A stretch of DNA of 38,542 nt from NCBI GenBank assembly GCA_030605665.1, contig JAUWHW010000073.1, positions 1 to 38,542 on the forward strand, read 5' to 3'. Origin of the DNA: Dehalococcoidia bacterium (lineage in GTDB: Bacteria; Chloroflexota; Dehalococcoidia; GIF9; AB-539-J10). Within the stretch, counting starts at the first letter, position 1. Every line of letters begins with the position of its first letter. Of this stretch, positions 14,322 to 23,152 are shown piece after piece. Below the pieces are notes generated by a model, which saw only the letters and a list, made by a program, of their open reading frames with translations, did not search any database and was not told where the DNA came from. The position numbers and the translations under genes are program-made.

Positions 14322-15665
14322 TTAAAGGATGGGTAAGCATTGCTTTAGCTCATAATCAGTTACTTGACTACAGTATCGATTCCATTCTACTTTTTTATTC
14401 TCGATAAAAGTATCAAAAACGTGTTTTCCTAAAGCCCTTTTCACTAATTCGCTGCTCTCAGTAAACTTTATAGCTTCATACAGGCTTCCTGGAAGCGTAC
14501 CTATACCCTTTTCCTGCCGCTCTTGCTCAGTCATTTCAAAAACATTTTTCTCAAGAGGCGGTGGTGGATCATACCCTTCCTCAATCCCTTTCAGCCCGGC
14601 TGCCAGTATGACGCTGAAGACCAAATAGGGATTACAAGCAGGGTCAGGGGATCTGAGTTCAATTCTGGTCGCCGCTTCCTTCCCTGGCTGATATTCGGGT
14701 ATCCTGATTAAATCAGCTCGGTTTCTCCGTGCCCATGTAATGTACACCGGCGCCTCATAGCCTGGGAGGAGACGCTTATAAGAATTCACCCACTGGTTAG
14801 TAATAGAGGTAATCTCAGGGGCATGTTTTAATAACCCAGCAGCAAAATGTTTAGCTATCTCGGATAGATGATGCGGGGCCTTTTCATCAAAGAAGGCGTT
14901 CCTGCCACCTTTAAACAATGACATATGGACATGCATCCCACTACCATTTACACCAAACACAGGTTTGGGCATAAAAGAGGCATAAACTCCATGTTTTTGA
15001 GCCACCTGTTTGACTACCAACCTGTAGGTCATTACATTGTCTGCCATAGTCAAAGCATCGGTATAGCGTAAATCTATCTCATGTTGACTAGGAGCACCCT
15101 CATGATGACTACACTCTACGCCGATGTCTATTTGTTCCAGGATAAAGATTGTTTCCCGTCTTAGATCTGTAGCTATATCAGGAGGGGTTAAATCAAAGTA
15201 ACCACCTTGGTCCAAAAACTGTGTTTTCTCTGAATTTTGAAAGTAGAAATATTCTAATTCAGGACCAACATAGAAGGTATAACCCATATCCATAGCTTTT
15301 TTAAGGTTTCTTTTAAGCACATACCTGGGGTCGCCTTCAAAGGGCTGTCCTCCAGGCCAGTAAACATCGCAAAACATCCTGGCTGTACTTTGGTGCTGCT
15401 CTGAATGCCAGGGAAGGATTTGGAAGGTAGCAGGGTCAGGTAAAACCACCATATCGCTCTCATCAATACGTGCAAAGCCTTGAATGGATGAGCCATCAAA
15501 TCCGCTTCCCGATTCTAAAGCCCCCTCCAACTCTTTAAAAGTAATAGAGAAGCTCTTTAAAAACCCCAAGATGTCGGTAAACCATAACCTTATAAACTTA
15601 ACATCTTGCTCCCTGGCTATCTTGAGAACATATTCCTTGGCTTCGGCTCTATCCCTGCTAATCAT
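14322..15665 (-). CDS. glnA: Glutamine synthetase type I
   Basis: A 447-residue enzyme that makes glutamine from glutamate, ammonia and ATP. Visible segments are GSGFDGSSIQGF, the metal site VGPELEYFYF, SQHEIDLRY, NGSGMHVHMSL, the glutamate-binding loop near NSYKRLLPGYEAP and RIELRSPDPACNPYL. The length and the lack of the tyrosine-containing adenylylation loop fit the GSI-alpha subtype, which is controlled by feedback or by transcription rather than adenylylation. An AAAGGAGGATT site precedes the ATG at 15665. A promoter-like sequence lies in the gap to carA, so glnA can be expressed apart from the upstream genes. Confidence 0.95.
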   Translation of the reverse strand: MISRDRAEAKEYVLKIAREQDVKFIRLWFTDILGFLKSFSITFKELEGALESGSGFDGSSIQGFARIDESDMVVLPDPATFQILPWHSEQHQSTARMFCDVYWPGGQPFEGDPRYVLKRNLKKAMDMGYTFYVGPELEYFYFQNSEKTQFLDQGGYFDLTPPDIATDLRRETIFILEQIDIGVECSHHEGAPSQHEIDLRYTDALTMADNVMTYRLVVKQVAQKHGVYASFMPKPVFGVNGSGMHVHMSLFKGGRNAFFDEKAPHHLSEIAKHFAAGLLKHAPEITSITNQWVNSYKRLLPGYEAPVYITWARRNRADLIRIPEYQPGKEAATRIELRSPDPACNPYLVFSVILAAGLKGIEEGYDPPPPLEKNVFEMTEQERQEKGIGTLPGSLYEAIKFTESSELVKRALGKHVFDTFIENKKVEWNRYCSQVTDYELKQCLPIL

Positions 15666-15701
15666 TAATCCTCCTTTCCTTTCGGGGATAATTTCTCTCT
15701 C

Positions 15702-15730
15702 ATCAGACCATAAATTAGGGCAAAAGTCAA
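15702..15730 (-). promoter_or_regulatory. Likely sigma-70 type promoter of glnA
   Basis: On the minus strand TTGACT is followed by a 17-base spacer and TCTGAT, with TGG just before it (extended -10). This would start transcription about 30 bases before the glnA ATG. Confidence 0.5.
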
Positions 15731-15779
15731 CAATTCCATATAAAACCCAAAATTTACCCTGGTTTCATATTCCAAAGGA

Positions 15780-16901
15780 TTAACATTTTTCCCCCTCCAC
15801 CATTTTGAGAAACCTCTCAAACAAATACACATTATCCAGTGGGCCTGGTGATGCTTCTGCGTGGTATTGGATGGATAGGAGAGGTATCTCCCGATGGCGA
15901 AGCCCCTCCACAGTACCGTCATTTAGATTTACATGGCTAACCTCAAGCCCACCATGAAGGCTTTCGGCATCAATGGCATAACCATGATTCTGTGCTGTAA
16001 TGTAAACCCTGCCTGTCTCCAGGTCGCGTACAGGATGGTTGGCACCATGATGCCCAAATTTAAGTTTATATGTTCGCCCACCAAGCGCTCGCCCTATAAG
16101 CTGATGTCCCAAACAGATGCCCATGATGGGCTTTATCCCAATAAGTTTTCTCACAGTGTCCTCAATATAACCGAGATTAGTTGGGTTTCCTGGTCCTGGG
16201 GATAAGATAATGCCGTCTGGCTTCAATCTCAAAATATCCTCTGCTGAGAATGTAGAAGGAACAGCAGTCACTATACAGCCAAGCGAATGCAATATTCTTA
16301 GTATGCTATATTTCAGACCGCAGTCGAGGGCAACGATGTGCGCTGCGCCAATAGTTCCAGCCTCATTCGGTGAGTCATAAAAAGTTGGACCCTTCTCCCA
16401 TCGGTATACAACTGAGGTACTTACCCCTCGGACGAAATCTACATCATCGTAGCGAGGCAAGCTTCTTAACCGTTCGAGCACCTCATCTGCAGGTTCGCTT
16501 AGCGTTATAGCTCCCATCTTCACTCCCACAGACCTCAAGCGGCGAGTCAGGGCACGTGTGTCAACGTCACTGATGCCAGGGATGTTGTTTTCAGCTAGAT
16601 ATTGGCTCAGCGTTTTGGTGCTTTGCCAATGGCTTGGCGCTTGGCAATATTCACGAACCACTAAGCCACTTATCTGGATTTGTCTGGACTCAATATCCTC
16701 AGTGTTTATCCCATAGTTTCCAACAAGAGGGTACGTGAGAACTACTATTTGCCCGGAATAGGAGGGGTCAGTGAGTATCTCTTGATATCCAGTCATACTA
16801 GTATTGAACACCACTTCACCCCAGGCTGAGGTTTCAGCACCAAAGGAATAACCTTCGTAGAGTGCCCCGTCTTCTAAAACCAAAACTGCTTTCCTAGCCA
16901 T
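15780..16901 (-). CDS. carA: Carbamoyl-phosphate synthase small subunit (glutaminase)
   Basis: A 373-residue protein of the expected length. The N-terminal half is the CarA-specific domain (ALYEGYSFGAE, VFNTSMTGYQEIL). The C-terminal half is a class-I glutaminase with ILSPGPGNP, nucleophile GICLGHQLIGRALGG and the catalytic histidine in SIQYHAEASPGP. It delivers ammonia from glutamine to CarB for pyrimidine and arginine synthesis. carB is not in the window, which is unusual as the pair is often adjacent. An AAGGTGA ribosome site precedes the ATG. It sits between hisF and glnA in the glutamine cluster. Confidence 0.95.
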   Translation of the reverse strand: MARKAVLVLEDGALYEGYSFGAETSAWGEVVFNTSMTGYQEILTDPSYSGQIVVLTYPLVGNYGINTEDIESRQIQISGLVVREYCQAPSHWQSTKTLSQYLAENNIPGISDVDTRALTRRLRSVGVKMGAITLSEPADEVLERLRSLPRYDDVDFVRGVSTSVVYRWEKGPTFYDSPNEAGTIGAAHIVALDCGLKYSILRILHSLGCIVTAVPSTFSAEDILRLKPDGIILSPGPGNPTNLGYIEDTVRKLIGIKPIMGICLGHQLIGRALGGRTYKLKFGHHGANHPVRDLETGRVYITAQNHGYAIDAESLHGGLEVSHVNLNDGTVEGLRHREIPLLSIQYHAEASPGPLDNVYLFERFLKMVEGEKC

Positions 16902-16974
16902 TATTCACCTTGATCTTTATAATTACAGAGTCAATATTCTAGTAAGTGTAAAGCCTCCCATAGTGTCTTCATCT

Positions 16975-17742
16975 CTATCTTCTTACAGGAACTCCCCTTT
17001 CAGCTAGATAGTCCTTTGCCTGGTGAATTGAATAAATACGGTAATGAAAGATACTGGCAGCCAGGACAGCATCAGCCTTACCTATGACTAGAGCTTCATA
17101 GAGATGCTCCAAATTACCTGCGCCACCGCTGGCAATGACAGGCACTGGTACTGCCTCGCTGATGGCACGGGTCAATTCTAAATCATATCCAGTCCGTTGA
17201 CCATCAGCATCCCAACTGGTAAGCAGCAATTCTCCAGCACCAAGAGCAATAACCTGCTTAGCCCATTCAATAGCGTCAATACCCGTTGGCTTCCGCCCAC
17301 CATGAGTTAAAACCTCCCATTTAAGCTTACCTTTGCTATTTACTCTTTTGGCATCGATGGCCACCACGATACATTGAGAGCCAAACTTCTGCGCTCCCTG
17401 GTTGATAAGCTTAGGGTCGAGCACAGCAGCGGTATTAATGGTTATTTTATCAGCCCCTGCTTCTAAGACGCGCCGCATATCACTAACACTACGCAGTCCA
17501 CCACCAACGGTGAGCGGGATAAAAACCTGTTCTGATACACGTTCAACCACATCCACCATAATATTGCGCCCCTCAGGACTAGCACCAATATCCAGAAAAA
17601 CAAGCTCATCAGCTCCCTCTTGATAATAGCGCGCCGCAAGCTCCGCCGGGTCACCGGCATCACTCAGGTGTGTAAAGCTCAAGCCTTTAACCACTCGTCC
17701 TTGAGTAACATCCAGGCAAGGAATAATCCTTTTATTTAACAT
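16975..17742 (-). CDS. hisF: Imidazole glycerol phosphate synthase, cyclase subunit
   Basis: A 255-residue TIM barrel. [17 protein letters not shown] carries the catalytic aspartate of His[20 protein letters not shown] and [13 protein letters not shown] bind the substrate phosphates, and [15 protein letters not shown] holds the second catalytic aspartate. With HisH it makes imidazole glycerol phosphate and AICAR in histidine synthesis. hisH lies two genes upstream with pdxT between. The other his genes are not in the window, so this pair is detached from a his operon. The nearest ribosome site is a GTGGAAG a few bases before the ATG. Confidence 0.96.
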   Translation of the reverse strand: MLNKRIIPCLDVTQGRVVKGLSFTHLSDAGDPAELAARYYQEGADELVFLDIGASPEGRNIMVDVVERVSEQVFIPLTVGGGLRSVSDMRRVLEAGADKITINTAAVLDPKLINQGAQKFGSQCIVVAIDAKRVNSKGKLKWEVLTHGGRKPTGIDAIEWAKQVIALGAGELLLTSWDADGQRTGYDLELTRAISEAVPVPVIASGGAGNLEHLYEALVIGKADAVLAASIFHYRIYSIHQAKDYLAERGVPVRR

Positions 17743-17785
17743 CGTGCTTCCACTAAAGAAAACAGTTGTTTATCTCGCCTGTTTC

Positions 17786-18385
17786 TCATTGGCTATAAGC
17801 TCTTTGCGAAGCAATATCCAGGAAATAGGCATGGAATCTTAGATCCGAACTTAGTTCAGGATGAAAAGCTGAAACTAACAAATTTTCCTGCCTGGCAGCG
17901 ACAGGAGTGCCATCAGGAAGACTAGCCAAGATTTCCACTCCAGAACCAGTCTCTACAATAATAGGCGCCCTGATAAATACAGCGGGGAAAGGAGTCTTAC
18001 CCAAAGCCGGCACTGATAAGGATGTTTCGAAGCTATCGACTTGTCTGCCAAAGGCATTGCGCCTTACTTTTACATCCATAGCTCCAATGGTCTCTATATC
18101 TAAATCGAGAGCGCTTTTTGCCAGCAGAATCATGCCAGCACAAGTTCCAAACATAGGAAAGCCATCTTGGGCTAGCCCTCTTATCACCTCCATCAGACCA
18201 TAGCTCAGCATCAGTTGACTAATAACGGTAGACTCTCCTCCAGGGATGATAAGTCCATGTAATCCTTTAAGGTCTCGAGGTAAGCGTATGGCTAATGCGT
18301 CCACTCCCAATTTTTGTAAACTAGCCATATGCTCAACAAAAGCACCCTGCAAAGAAAGGACGCCAATCTTCCTGCTGTTATTCAT
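17786..18385 (-). CDS. pdxT: Pyridoxal 5'-phosphate synthase glutaminase subunit
   Basis: A 199-residue class-I glutaminase: IGVLSLQGAFVEHM at the start, LIIPGGEST, the nucleophile MFGTCAGMILL and AFHPELSSD with the catalytic His and Glu. PdxT feeds ammonia to PdxS for vitamin B6 synthesis, but pdxS is not in the window. A GTG two codons earlier (18391) is possible. The ATG at 18385 is better placed for the CGGAG site. The gene lies between hisH and hisF with short gaps, so it is probably co-transcribed. Confidence 0.95.
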   Translation of the reverse strand: MNNSRKIGVLSLQGAFVEHMASLQKLGVDALAIRLPRDLKGLHGLIIPGGESTVISQLMLSYGLMEVIRGLAQDGFPMFGTCAGMILLAKSALDLDIETIGAMDVKVRRNAFGRQVDSFETSLSVPALGKTPFPAVFIRAPIIVETGSGVEILASLPDGTPVAARQENLLVSAFHPELSSDLRFHAYFLDIASQRAYSQ

Positions 18386-18427
18386 CTCCACTGCTCCGCC
18401 ATAAATTGGTTACTCACCAGCATATGT

Positions 18428-19054
18428 CTATCTCCCACTTAGCGCCATCTTCACGAAATTGGAATACAGTTTCAATCCATAGGTGGCGCTTTTCTCAGGG
18501 TGAAACTGGGTTGCCACTAAATTGTCCTTAATCACCATACTACATATAGGTATACCATAATCTGTCAGGCCTGCCACAACTGACCTATCCTCAGGCTCAG
18601 CATAATAACTATGGACAAAGTAAAAGTTTGCTTCATCAGGTATACCGTCAAAAAGAGAGTGAATAATTGTCTGCTTTACTTGATTCCAACCCATGTGGGG
18701 AATCTTAAGCCCGGAAGGCAGTCTTCTTACAATTCCAGGAATCACGCCCAGACATTCATGCCACCCTCTTTCTTCAGTGCCTGAGAACAAGACTTGCAAG
18801 CCAACACAGACAGCGAAAAACGGTCGCTTCTCATCAATCAGTTGACGAATAACATTAGACATCCCCAATTTCTCCAAGCTATCCATAGTATCTCCTGCAG
18901 CACCAACACCGGGAAGAATAACCGCAACAGCATTAAACACGTCCTCAGGATTGTTCGTCACCTTCGCTTGGCAACCTAGCTTCGCGATAGCATTAACCAC
19001 ACTACGTAAATTTCCCGCACCGTAATCAATTACAGCAACCACTTCATTATTCAT
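18428..19054 (-). CDS. hisH: Imidazole glycerol phosphate synthase, glutaminase subunit
   Basis: A 208-residue class-I glutaminase: VAVIDYGAGNLRSV, ILPGVGAAGD, nucleophile FFAVCVGLQVLF, HMGWNQV and TQFHPEKS. It pairs with HisF. The frame is open 35 codons further upstream, but that part overlaps purQ and is not HisH-like. The ATG at 19054 shares ATGA with the purQ stop codon, which points to translational coupling and decides the start. Confidence 0.95.
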   Translation of the reverse strand: MNNEVVAVIDYGAGNLRSVVNAIAKLGCQAKVTNNPEDVFNAVAVILPGVGAAGDTMDSLEKLGMSNVIRQLIDEKRPFFAVCVGLQVLFSGTEERGWHECLGVIPGIVRRLPSGLKIPHMGWNQVKQTIIHSLFDGIPDEANFYFVHSYYAEPEDRSVVAGLTDYGIPICSMVIKDNLVATQFHPEKSATYGLKLYSNFVKMALSGR

Positions 19055-19821
19055 AAGGGCTGCGCCCACCTCACGGCATTTACGAAAATCTGGAAGCCAT
19101 CCTGGTACTTCCTGGCTTCTTGCCTCGTCCACTGTGGATGCTGGGTGCCTCGAATACACCGTTCAGGATGTGGCATTAAAGCAAAAACACGACCTGAAGC
19201 ATCACAAATGCCAGCAATATTTGCTACTGAGCCGTTGGGATTATGGGGGTAGCCAGCGTTACTATTTCCATTCTCATCGGCGTAATACAACACTACATTT
19301 AACTGGGGCAAAACCTCAAAATCAGCTACGACCTTCCCCTCGGCGTGGGCTACAGGAAGATACATTAGCTCTATGCCTTTAGTGAACACGCACGGGCTTT
19401 CCCTGTTCACATTCAGGTGCACCCAGCGGCACTCAAACCTACCCGAATCATTCGCCACCAAGGTTAGCATTGGCTGGCCAGCTCGTAACGACCCGGGCAG
19501 AATACCAGCCTTTACCAGCACCTGAAAGCCATTACAAATTCCTAAAACCAGCCCCCCACCTTCAATAAACCTTTCTATATCCTCACCGAGTTTTAGCCTA
19601 AGTTCATTGGCTAACACTTTACCCGCGGATATATCATCACCATAGGTGAATCCGCCGGGAATAACCATTATTTGATAATCGCAGAGCCGTTGTTCACGAC
19701 GAATCAATTCACCAACATGAACTAAGGAAGTTACCGCCCCAGCTTGTTGGAAAGCAAAGGCAGTTTCAGCATCACAATTTGTCCCTGGGGCACGTAGTAT
19801 TAGTGTTCTTACTTTGCTCAT
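19051..19821 (-). CDS. purQ: Phosphoribosylformylglycinamidine synthase, glutaminase subunit
   Basis: A 256-residue class-I glutaminase: LILRAPGTNCDAETA at the start, VIPGGFTYGDD, nucleophile VLGICNGFQVLV and LMPHPERC near the end. It supplies ammonia to PurL for step four of purine synthesis. It begins 6 bases after the purL stop and its own stop overlaps the hisH start, so purL, purQ and hisH look like one coupled operon. Confidence 0.96.
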   Translation of the reverse strand: MSKVRTLILRAPGTNCDAETAFAFQQAGAVTSLVHVGELIRREQRLCDYQIMVIPGGFTYGDDISAGKVLANELRLKLGEDIERFIEGGGLVLGICNGFQVLVKAGILPGSLRAGQPMLTLVANDSGRFECRWVHLNVNRESPCVFTKGIELMYLPVAHAEGKVVADFEVLPQLNVVLYYADENGNSNAGYPHNPNGSVANIAGICDASGRVFALMPHPERCIRGTQHPQWTRQEARKYQDGFQIFVNAVRWAQPL

Positions 19822-19827
19822 TGTTCC

Positions 19828-22689
19828 TTACCAGCATAGTGGTCTCTGCCAGGCTCGCTTTAATTCACCAAGGGATTTAGCCACAGCCTTTCTGCCATTC
19901 ACTCCGTATACCTCCAGCATTTTAGCATCGGAAACTCGACCAATAAAGGCTAAGTTAGTAGTACTCATTATCTCCTCAAACTCATCTTTGCTCTCTGGCG
20001 CCACTTCAACCAAGAAGCGACTATTTGATTCCGAAAAGAGTATGAAATCATCCCTCTCTATAGGTTCACCGAGTGGGCTACGTTCCAGATACACTGTAGC
20101 ACCTAATCCCCCAGCAAAGGCCATTTCAGCAAGGGCAACACCGAGACCACCTTCACTTAAGTCGTGGCAGGCCCTGACCAAACCTTTCTCGGTAGCCAAA
20201 CTCAACTTATCCATCAGCTCCTTGCCCTGGTGTGGATTTACCTTAGGCACCCTGTTACCTATAAACCCATGCGCTCTGAAATATTCCGACCCCCCAAGTT
20301 CATTCTGGGTAGTGCCAACAATGTAAATCAGGTCGCCTGCCCTCTTGAAATCCATCGAAATCACCCGGTTCACATCTTCCATAACGCCAATAGCCGAGAT
20401 AAGCAAGGTGTGGGGAATGGAGATAGTCTTGCCTTCAAACTCAAATTCATTATTGAGACTATCCTTGCCCGAGATAAACGGGGTCTCGTATATAGTAGCT
20501 ATATCGTAGCAGGCCCGGGCTGCTCGAACCAAGGCACCCAGCATATCAGGTTGATTAGTATTACCCCAGCTAAAGTTATCTAGCAGAGCTACCCTTTTTA
20601 GATCACCTCCAACAGCTATAATCTGCCTTAGTGCCTCATCAATAGCAGATGCAGCCATCCAGTAAGGGTCTATCTCTCCATATTTGTGATTTATACCATT
20701 GGATACTATTACGCCCATCTCTGAATCCAAGATTGGCCTAACAATAGCAGCATCGCCTGGTCCATCGTTATCCCTGCCCACCAGAGGTTTGAGCACACTA
20801 GTTCCCTGCACCTCGTGGTCGTATTGGCGTATTACCCATTCCTTGCTACACACATTCCATGAGCCAAGAATTTGAAGTAAAGCTTCACCTAAGTCCTGTG
20901 GCTGAGCAAAATCAGGCTCAGCATACTGTGGCTGCTTCCACATCGCTTCCCTCTCCACCTGCGGCCGACCCTCATGCAAAAATTCCATGCTCAGGTCACA
21001 GACTAAGTTCCCTTGATAAAAAAGCTGCAGCCTTCGGTCGTTGGCAAACTCGCCGATGACTGTTGCTTCAACACCTTCAACAACAAAAAGGGCCAGTAGT
21101 TCCTCAACGCAGTGCGGTGGGACAGCCAACACCATTCGCTCTTGAGATTCAGATATCCATATTTCGGAATAGGACAGCCCAGCATATTTCAGGGGAACCC
21201 TATCCAGATAAACATGTACTCCAGTTTCTGCAGCCATCTCACCTACCGCTGATGAAAGCCCACCACCACCACAGTCGGTTATCCTTGAGTGTAGCCCACG
21301 ATCTCTGGCCTGAAGGATGACATCAATAAGTCTCTTCTCCACAATGGGATTGCCAATCTGAACTGAGCTAGAGGAAACTGTGGTTGACTCCTCAGTAAGC
21401 TGTTCTGAGGCAAAAGTCACACCATGAATTCCATCACGCCCAGTTTTGCCTCCGGCTAATATTACTAAGTCACCAGGTTTCTGTCGCCCTCTCCTTGATA
21501 GGTCTTTGGGCAACAGTCCCAATGTTCCACAGAAGACAAGCGGATTAGCCACATATCGTTCATCAAAGAGTATGGCACCATTAGACGTAGGGATTCCAAG
21601 CCGATTAGCATAGTCAGCTACTCCAGCCCGAACACCTTTGAAAACACGACGCGGGTGTAACACGCCCCGCGGTAACCTATTATACGAAAAGTCAGGGGGT
21701 CCAAAGCAAAAAACATCGGTGTTTAAGATTGGCTTGGCACCCAGCCCAGTACCTAAGGCATCACGAACAACGCCACCCATACCAGTTGAAGCTCCCCCAT
21801 ACGGCTCAACTGCCGAGGGGTGGTTATGAGTCTCAACCTTAAAACAAAGAGCCCAACGACCATCAAAATCGATCACGCCAGCATTGTCTTCAAAAACAGA
21901 AAGACACCACGGCTTGTTTAGTTCCTCAGTCGTTTTCATAATAGTACTCTGGAGTAAGTTATCTATAGTTACATCGCCAAACTTGATTCTGCCCTTGAAT
22001 GTTTTGTGGACGCAGTGCTCAGACCAGGTTTGGGCTAGTGTCTCAAGTTCGGCATCGGTAGGATTACGCCCTTGGTAATTAAAGTAAGTAGTGATTGCTC
22101 GAAGCTCGTCATTGGTAAATCCAAATTGATGGCTGAGTTCCACAAGCTCGGCTTCACTTGCCCCCAGAATGTCTACTCGCTTTAGCTTAAATCTATACTG
22201 AGGATTTTCAGGAAACTCTGCCAGCTCGGCTTTAACTATGTGTTGTATAATCGGATTCACTAGTAATCTATTGCATATTGTCTCTAGCTGATGTTCATCT
22301 AGTTGCCCTTCAATAATGTAGCGCCTTGCCGTTTTAACTGCCTTGACCCCCCTCACACCCAAATCCAGTATCGCTTTCATAACAGTCTCTTCTACAGGGT
22401 CAGTGACGCCAGCATTGTAAGCCACCTCAACAATGTGATAGTGGGTGCCGACATTGCCCTTATTCCGGGAGGTTGACTCATACCGGATCTCCTGAGCCAC
22501 CGGGTCAGCCAGAAGGCCGCGACAAACCAGGTCTAGCTCATCAGGTTTAAAATCTGCATCTAGCCAGTATATATCTACTACGCGAACATTGGAGACTGTC
22601 GCTATTCCCAGATCATGTATATCCTTGACCAAACTAAGCCCTCTAACATCCGGTAGGTGATTCTTCAACCAAACTTCCACTCTATACAT
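19828..22689 (-). CDS. purL: PurL synthase subunit with two fused PurS-like N-terminal domains
   Basis: About 953 residues, against roughly 730-770 for stand-alone PurL. The extra length is two PurS-like domains, residues ~1-75 (MYRVEVWLKNHLPDVRGLSL) and ~85-160 (HIVEVAYNAGVTDPVEETV). The PurL part follows with TWSEHCVHKTF (catalytic His), the nucleotide site ETHNHPSAVEPYGGASTG, GDLVILAGGKTGRDG and SGKDSLNNEF. PurS normally bridges PurL and PurQ as a separate small subunit, so here it is built in. The ATG at 22689 follows a GGGGGT ribosome site. A TTG one codon earlier is possible. Confidence 0.93.
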   Translation of the reverse strand: MYRVEVWLKNHLPDVRGLSLVKDIHDLGIATVSNVRVVDIYWLDADFKPDELDLVCRGLLADPVAQEIRYESTSRNKGNVGTHYHIVEVAYNAGVTDPVEETVMKAILDLGVRGVKAVKTARRYIIEGQLDEHQLETICNRLLVNPIIQHIVKAELAEFPENPQYRFKLKRVDILGASEAELVELSHQFGFTNDELRAITTYFNYQGRNPTDAELETLAQTWSEHCVHKTFKGRIKFGDVTIDNLLQSTIMKTTEELNKPWCLSVFEDNAGVIDFDGRWALCFKVETHNHPSAVEPYGGASTGMGGVVRDALGTGLGAKPILNTDVFCFGPPDFSYNRLPRGVLHPRRVFKGVRAGVADYANRLGIPTSNGAILFDERYVANPLVFCGTLGLLPKDLSRRGRQKPGDLVILAGGKTGRDGIHGVTFASEQLTEESTTVSSSSVQIGNPIVEKRLIDVILQARDRGLHSRITDCGGGGLSSAVGEMAAETGVHVYLDRVPLKYAGLSYSEIWISESQERMVLAVPPHCVEELLALFVVEGVEATVIGEFANDRRLQLFYQGNLVCDLSMEFLHEGRPQVEREAMWKQPQYAEPDFAQPQDLGEALLQILGSWNVCSKEWVIRQYDHEVQGTSVLKPLVGRDNDGPGDAAIVRPILDSEMGVIVSNGINHKYGEIDPYWMAASAIDEALRQIIAVGGDLKRVALLDNFSWGNTNQPDMLGALVRAARACYDIATIYETPFISGKDSLNNEFEFEGKTISIPHTLLISAIGVMEDVNRVISMDFKRAGDLIYIVGTTQNELGGSEYFRAHGFIGNRVPKVNPHQGKELMDKLSLATEKGLVRACHDLSEGGLGVALAEMAFAGGLGATVYLERSPLGEPIERDDFILFSESNSRFLVEVAPESKDEFEEIMSTTNLAFIGRVSDAKMLEVYGVNGRKAVAKSLGELKRAWQRPLCW

Positions 22690-22730
22690 CAAAACAGACC
22701 CCCTTCAAACTAAGCCATAAGTAGTTAACT

Positions 22731-22811
22731 TCATACTATCTTTACCGCGGTCCCATAAGCTACCATTTCAGCAGCCCCAGAAATTACCATTGAGGTTACG
22801 AACTTATAAAT
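22731..22811 (-). pseudogene. UPF0145 (YbjQ-like) C-terminal remnant
   Basis: The minus strand encodes TSMVISGAAEMVAYGTAV followed by KIV and a TGA. This matches the conserved C-terminal end of UPF0145/YbjQ proteins (GAAEILAYGTAV type). There is no start codon and the sequence upstream turns AT-rich and non-coding. It is about a quarter of the family length, hence a fossil. Confidence 0.55.
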
Positions 22812-22818
22812 AAATTAT

Positions 22819-23016
22819 TTAATCTCTGAAGCGGTTGGTAATGGGTAATCTTCTATCTTTGCCGAAATCCCTGGGAGTTATCTTTATACCTGGGGGAGCC
22901 TGACGACGCTTATACTCATTCCTGTCCACCAACTGAGCTACCTTCGTGACTACTTCACGGTCAAAACCCTTGTCTACGATTTGTTCAATTGACAGGTCGT
23001 CTTCCACATACTTCTC
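22819..23016 (-). pseudogene. nadE: NAD synthetase C-terminal remnant
   Basis: The frame contains [19 protein letters not shown] and ends with [14 protein letters not shown] and [10 protein letters not shown] before [18 protein letters not shown] is the hallmark of the C-terminal end of NAD synthetase, especially the glutamine-dependent form. The ATP-binding and glutaminase parts are missing. Upstream it is joined in a different frame to the start of a glutamine synthetase-like gene, so it cannot make an enzyme. A GTG at 23007 could start a 62-residue peptide. Confidence 0.7.
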
Positions 23017-23152
23017 CTACATACCGGAAGTTCACCATTTCAATCTTGTTCTCCTCAGTGAACTCAATCAGGCCTGGCTTAGTAAATTCTTCCGTGGGCT
23101 TTGCTAAAAACTGAACTATTTTGTTCATATTCATCCCTACTGTATCTTTCAC
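22985..23152 (-). pseudogene. Second glutamine synthetase family gene, 5' fragment
   Basis: A GTG at 23152, 8 bases after a strong AAGGAGGTG site, opens 55 codons that include MNKIVQFLAKPTEEF and [12 protein letters not shown]. This is the N-terminal beta-grasp start of the same glutamine synthetase family whose 3' part lies at 13.0-14.3 kb. After VG the sequence changes to that of the nadE remnant read out of frame, and it stops at a TGA. It keeps a good translation start but can only make a short peptide. Confidence 0.6.

Noticed and set aside
19055..19159. A 35-residue N-terminal extension of HisH
   Set aside because: It overlaps purQ in another frame and is not HisH-like. The ATG at 19054, coupled by ATGA to the purQ stop, is the natural start.
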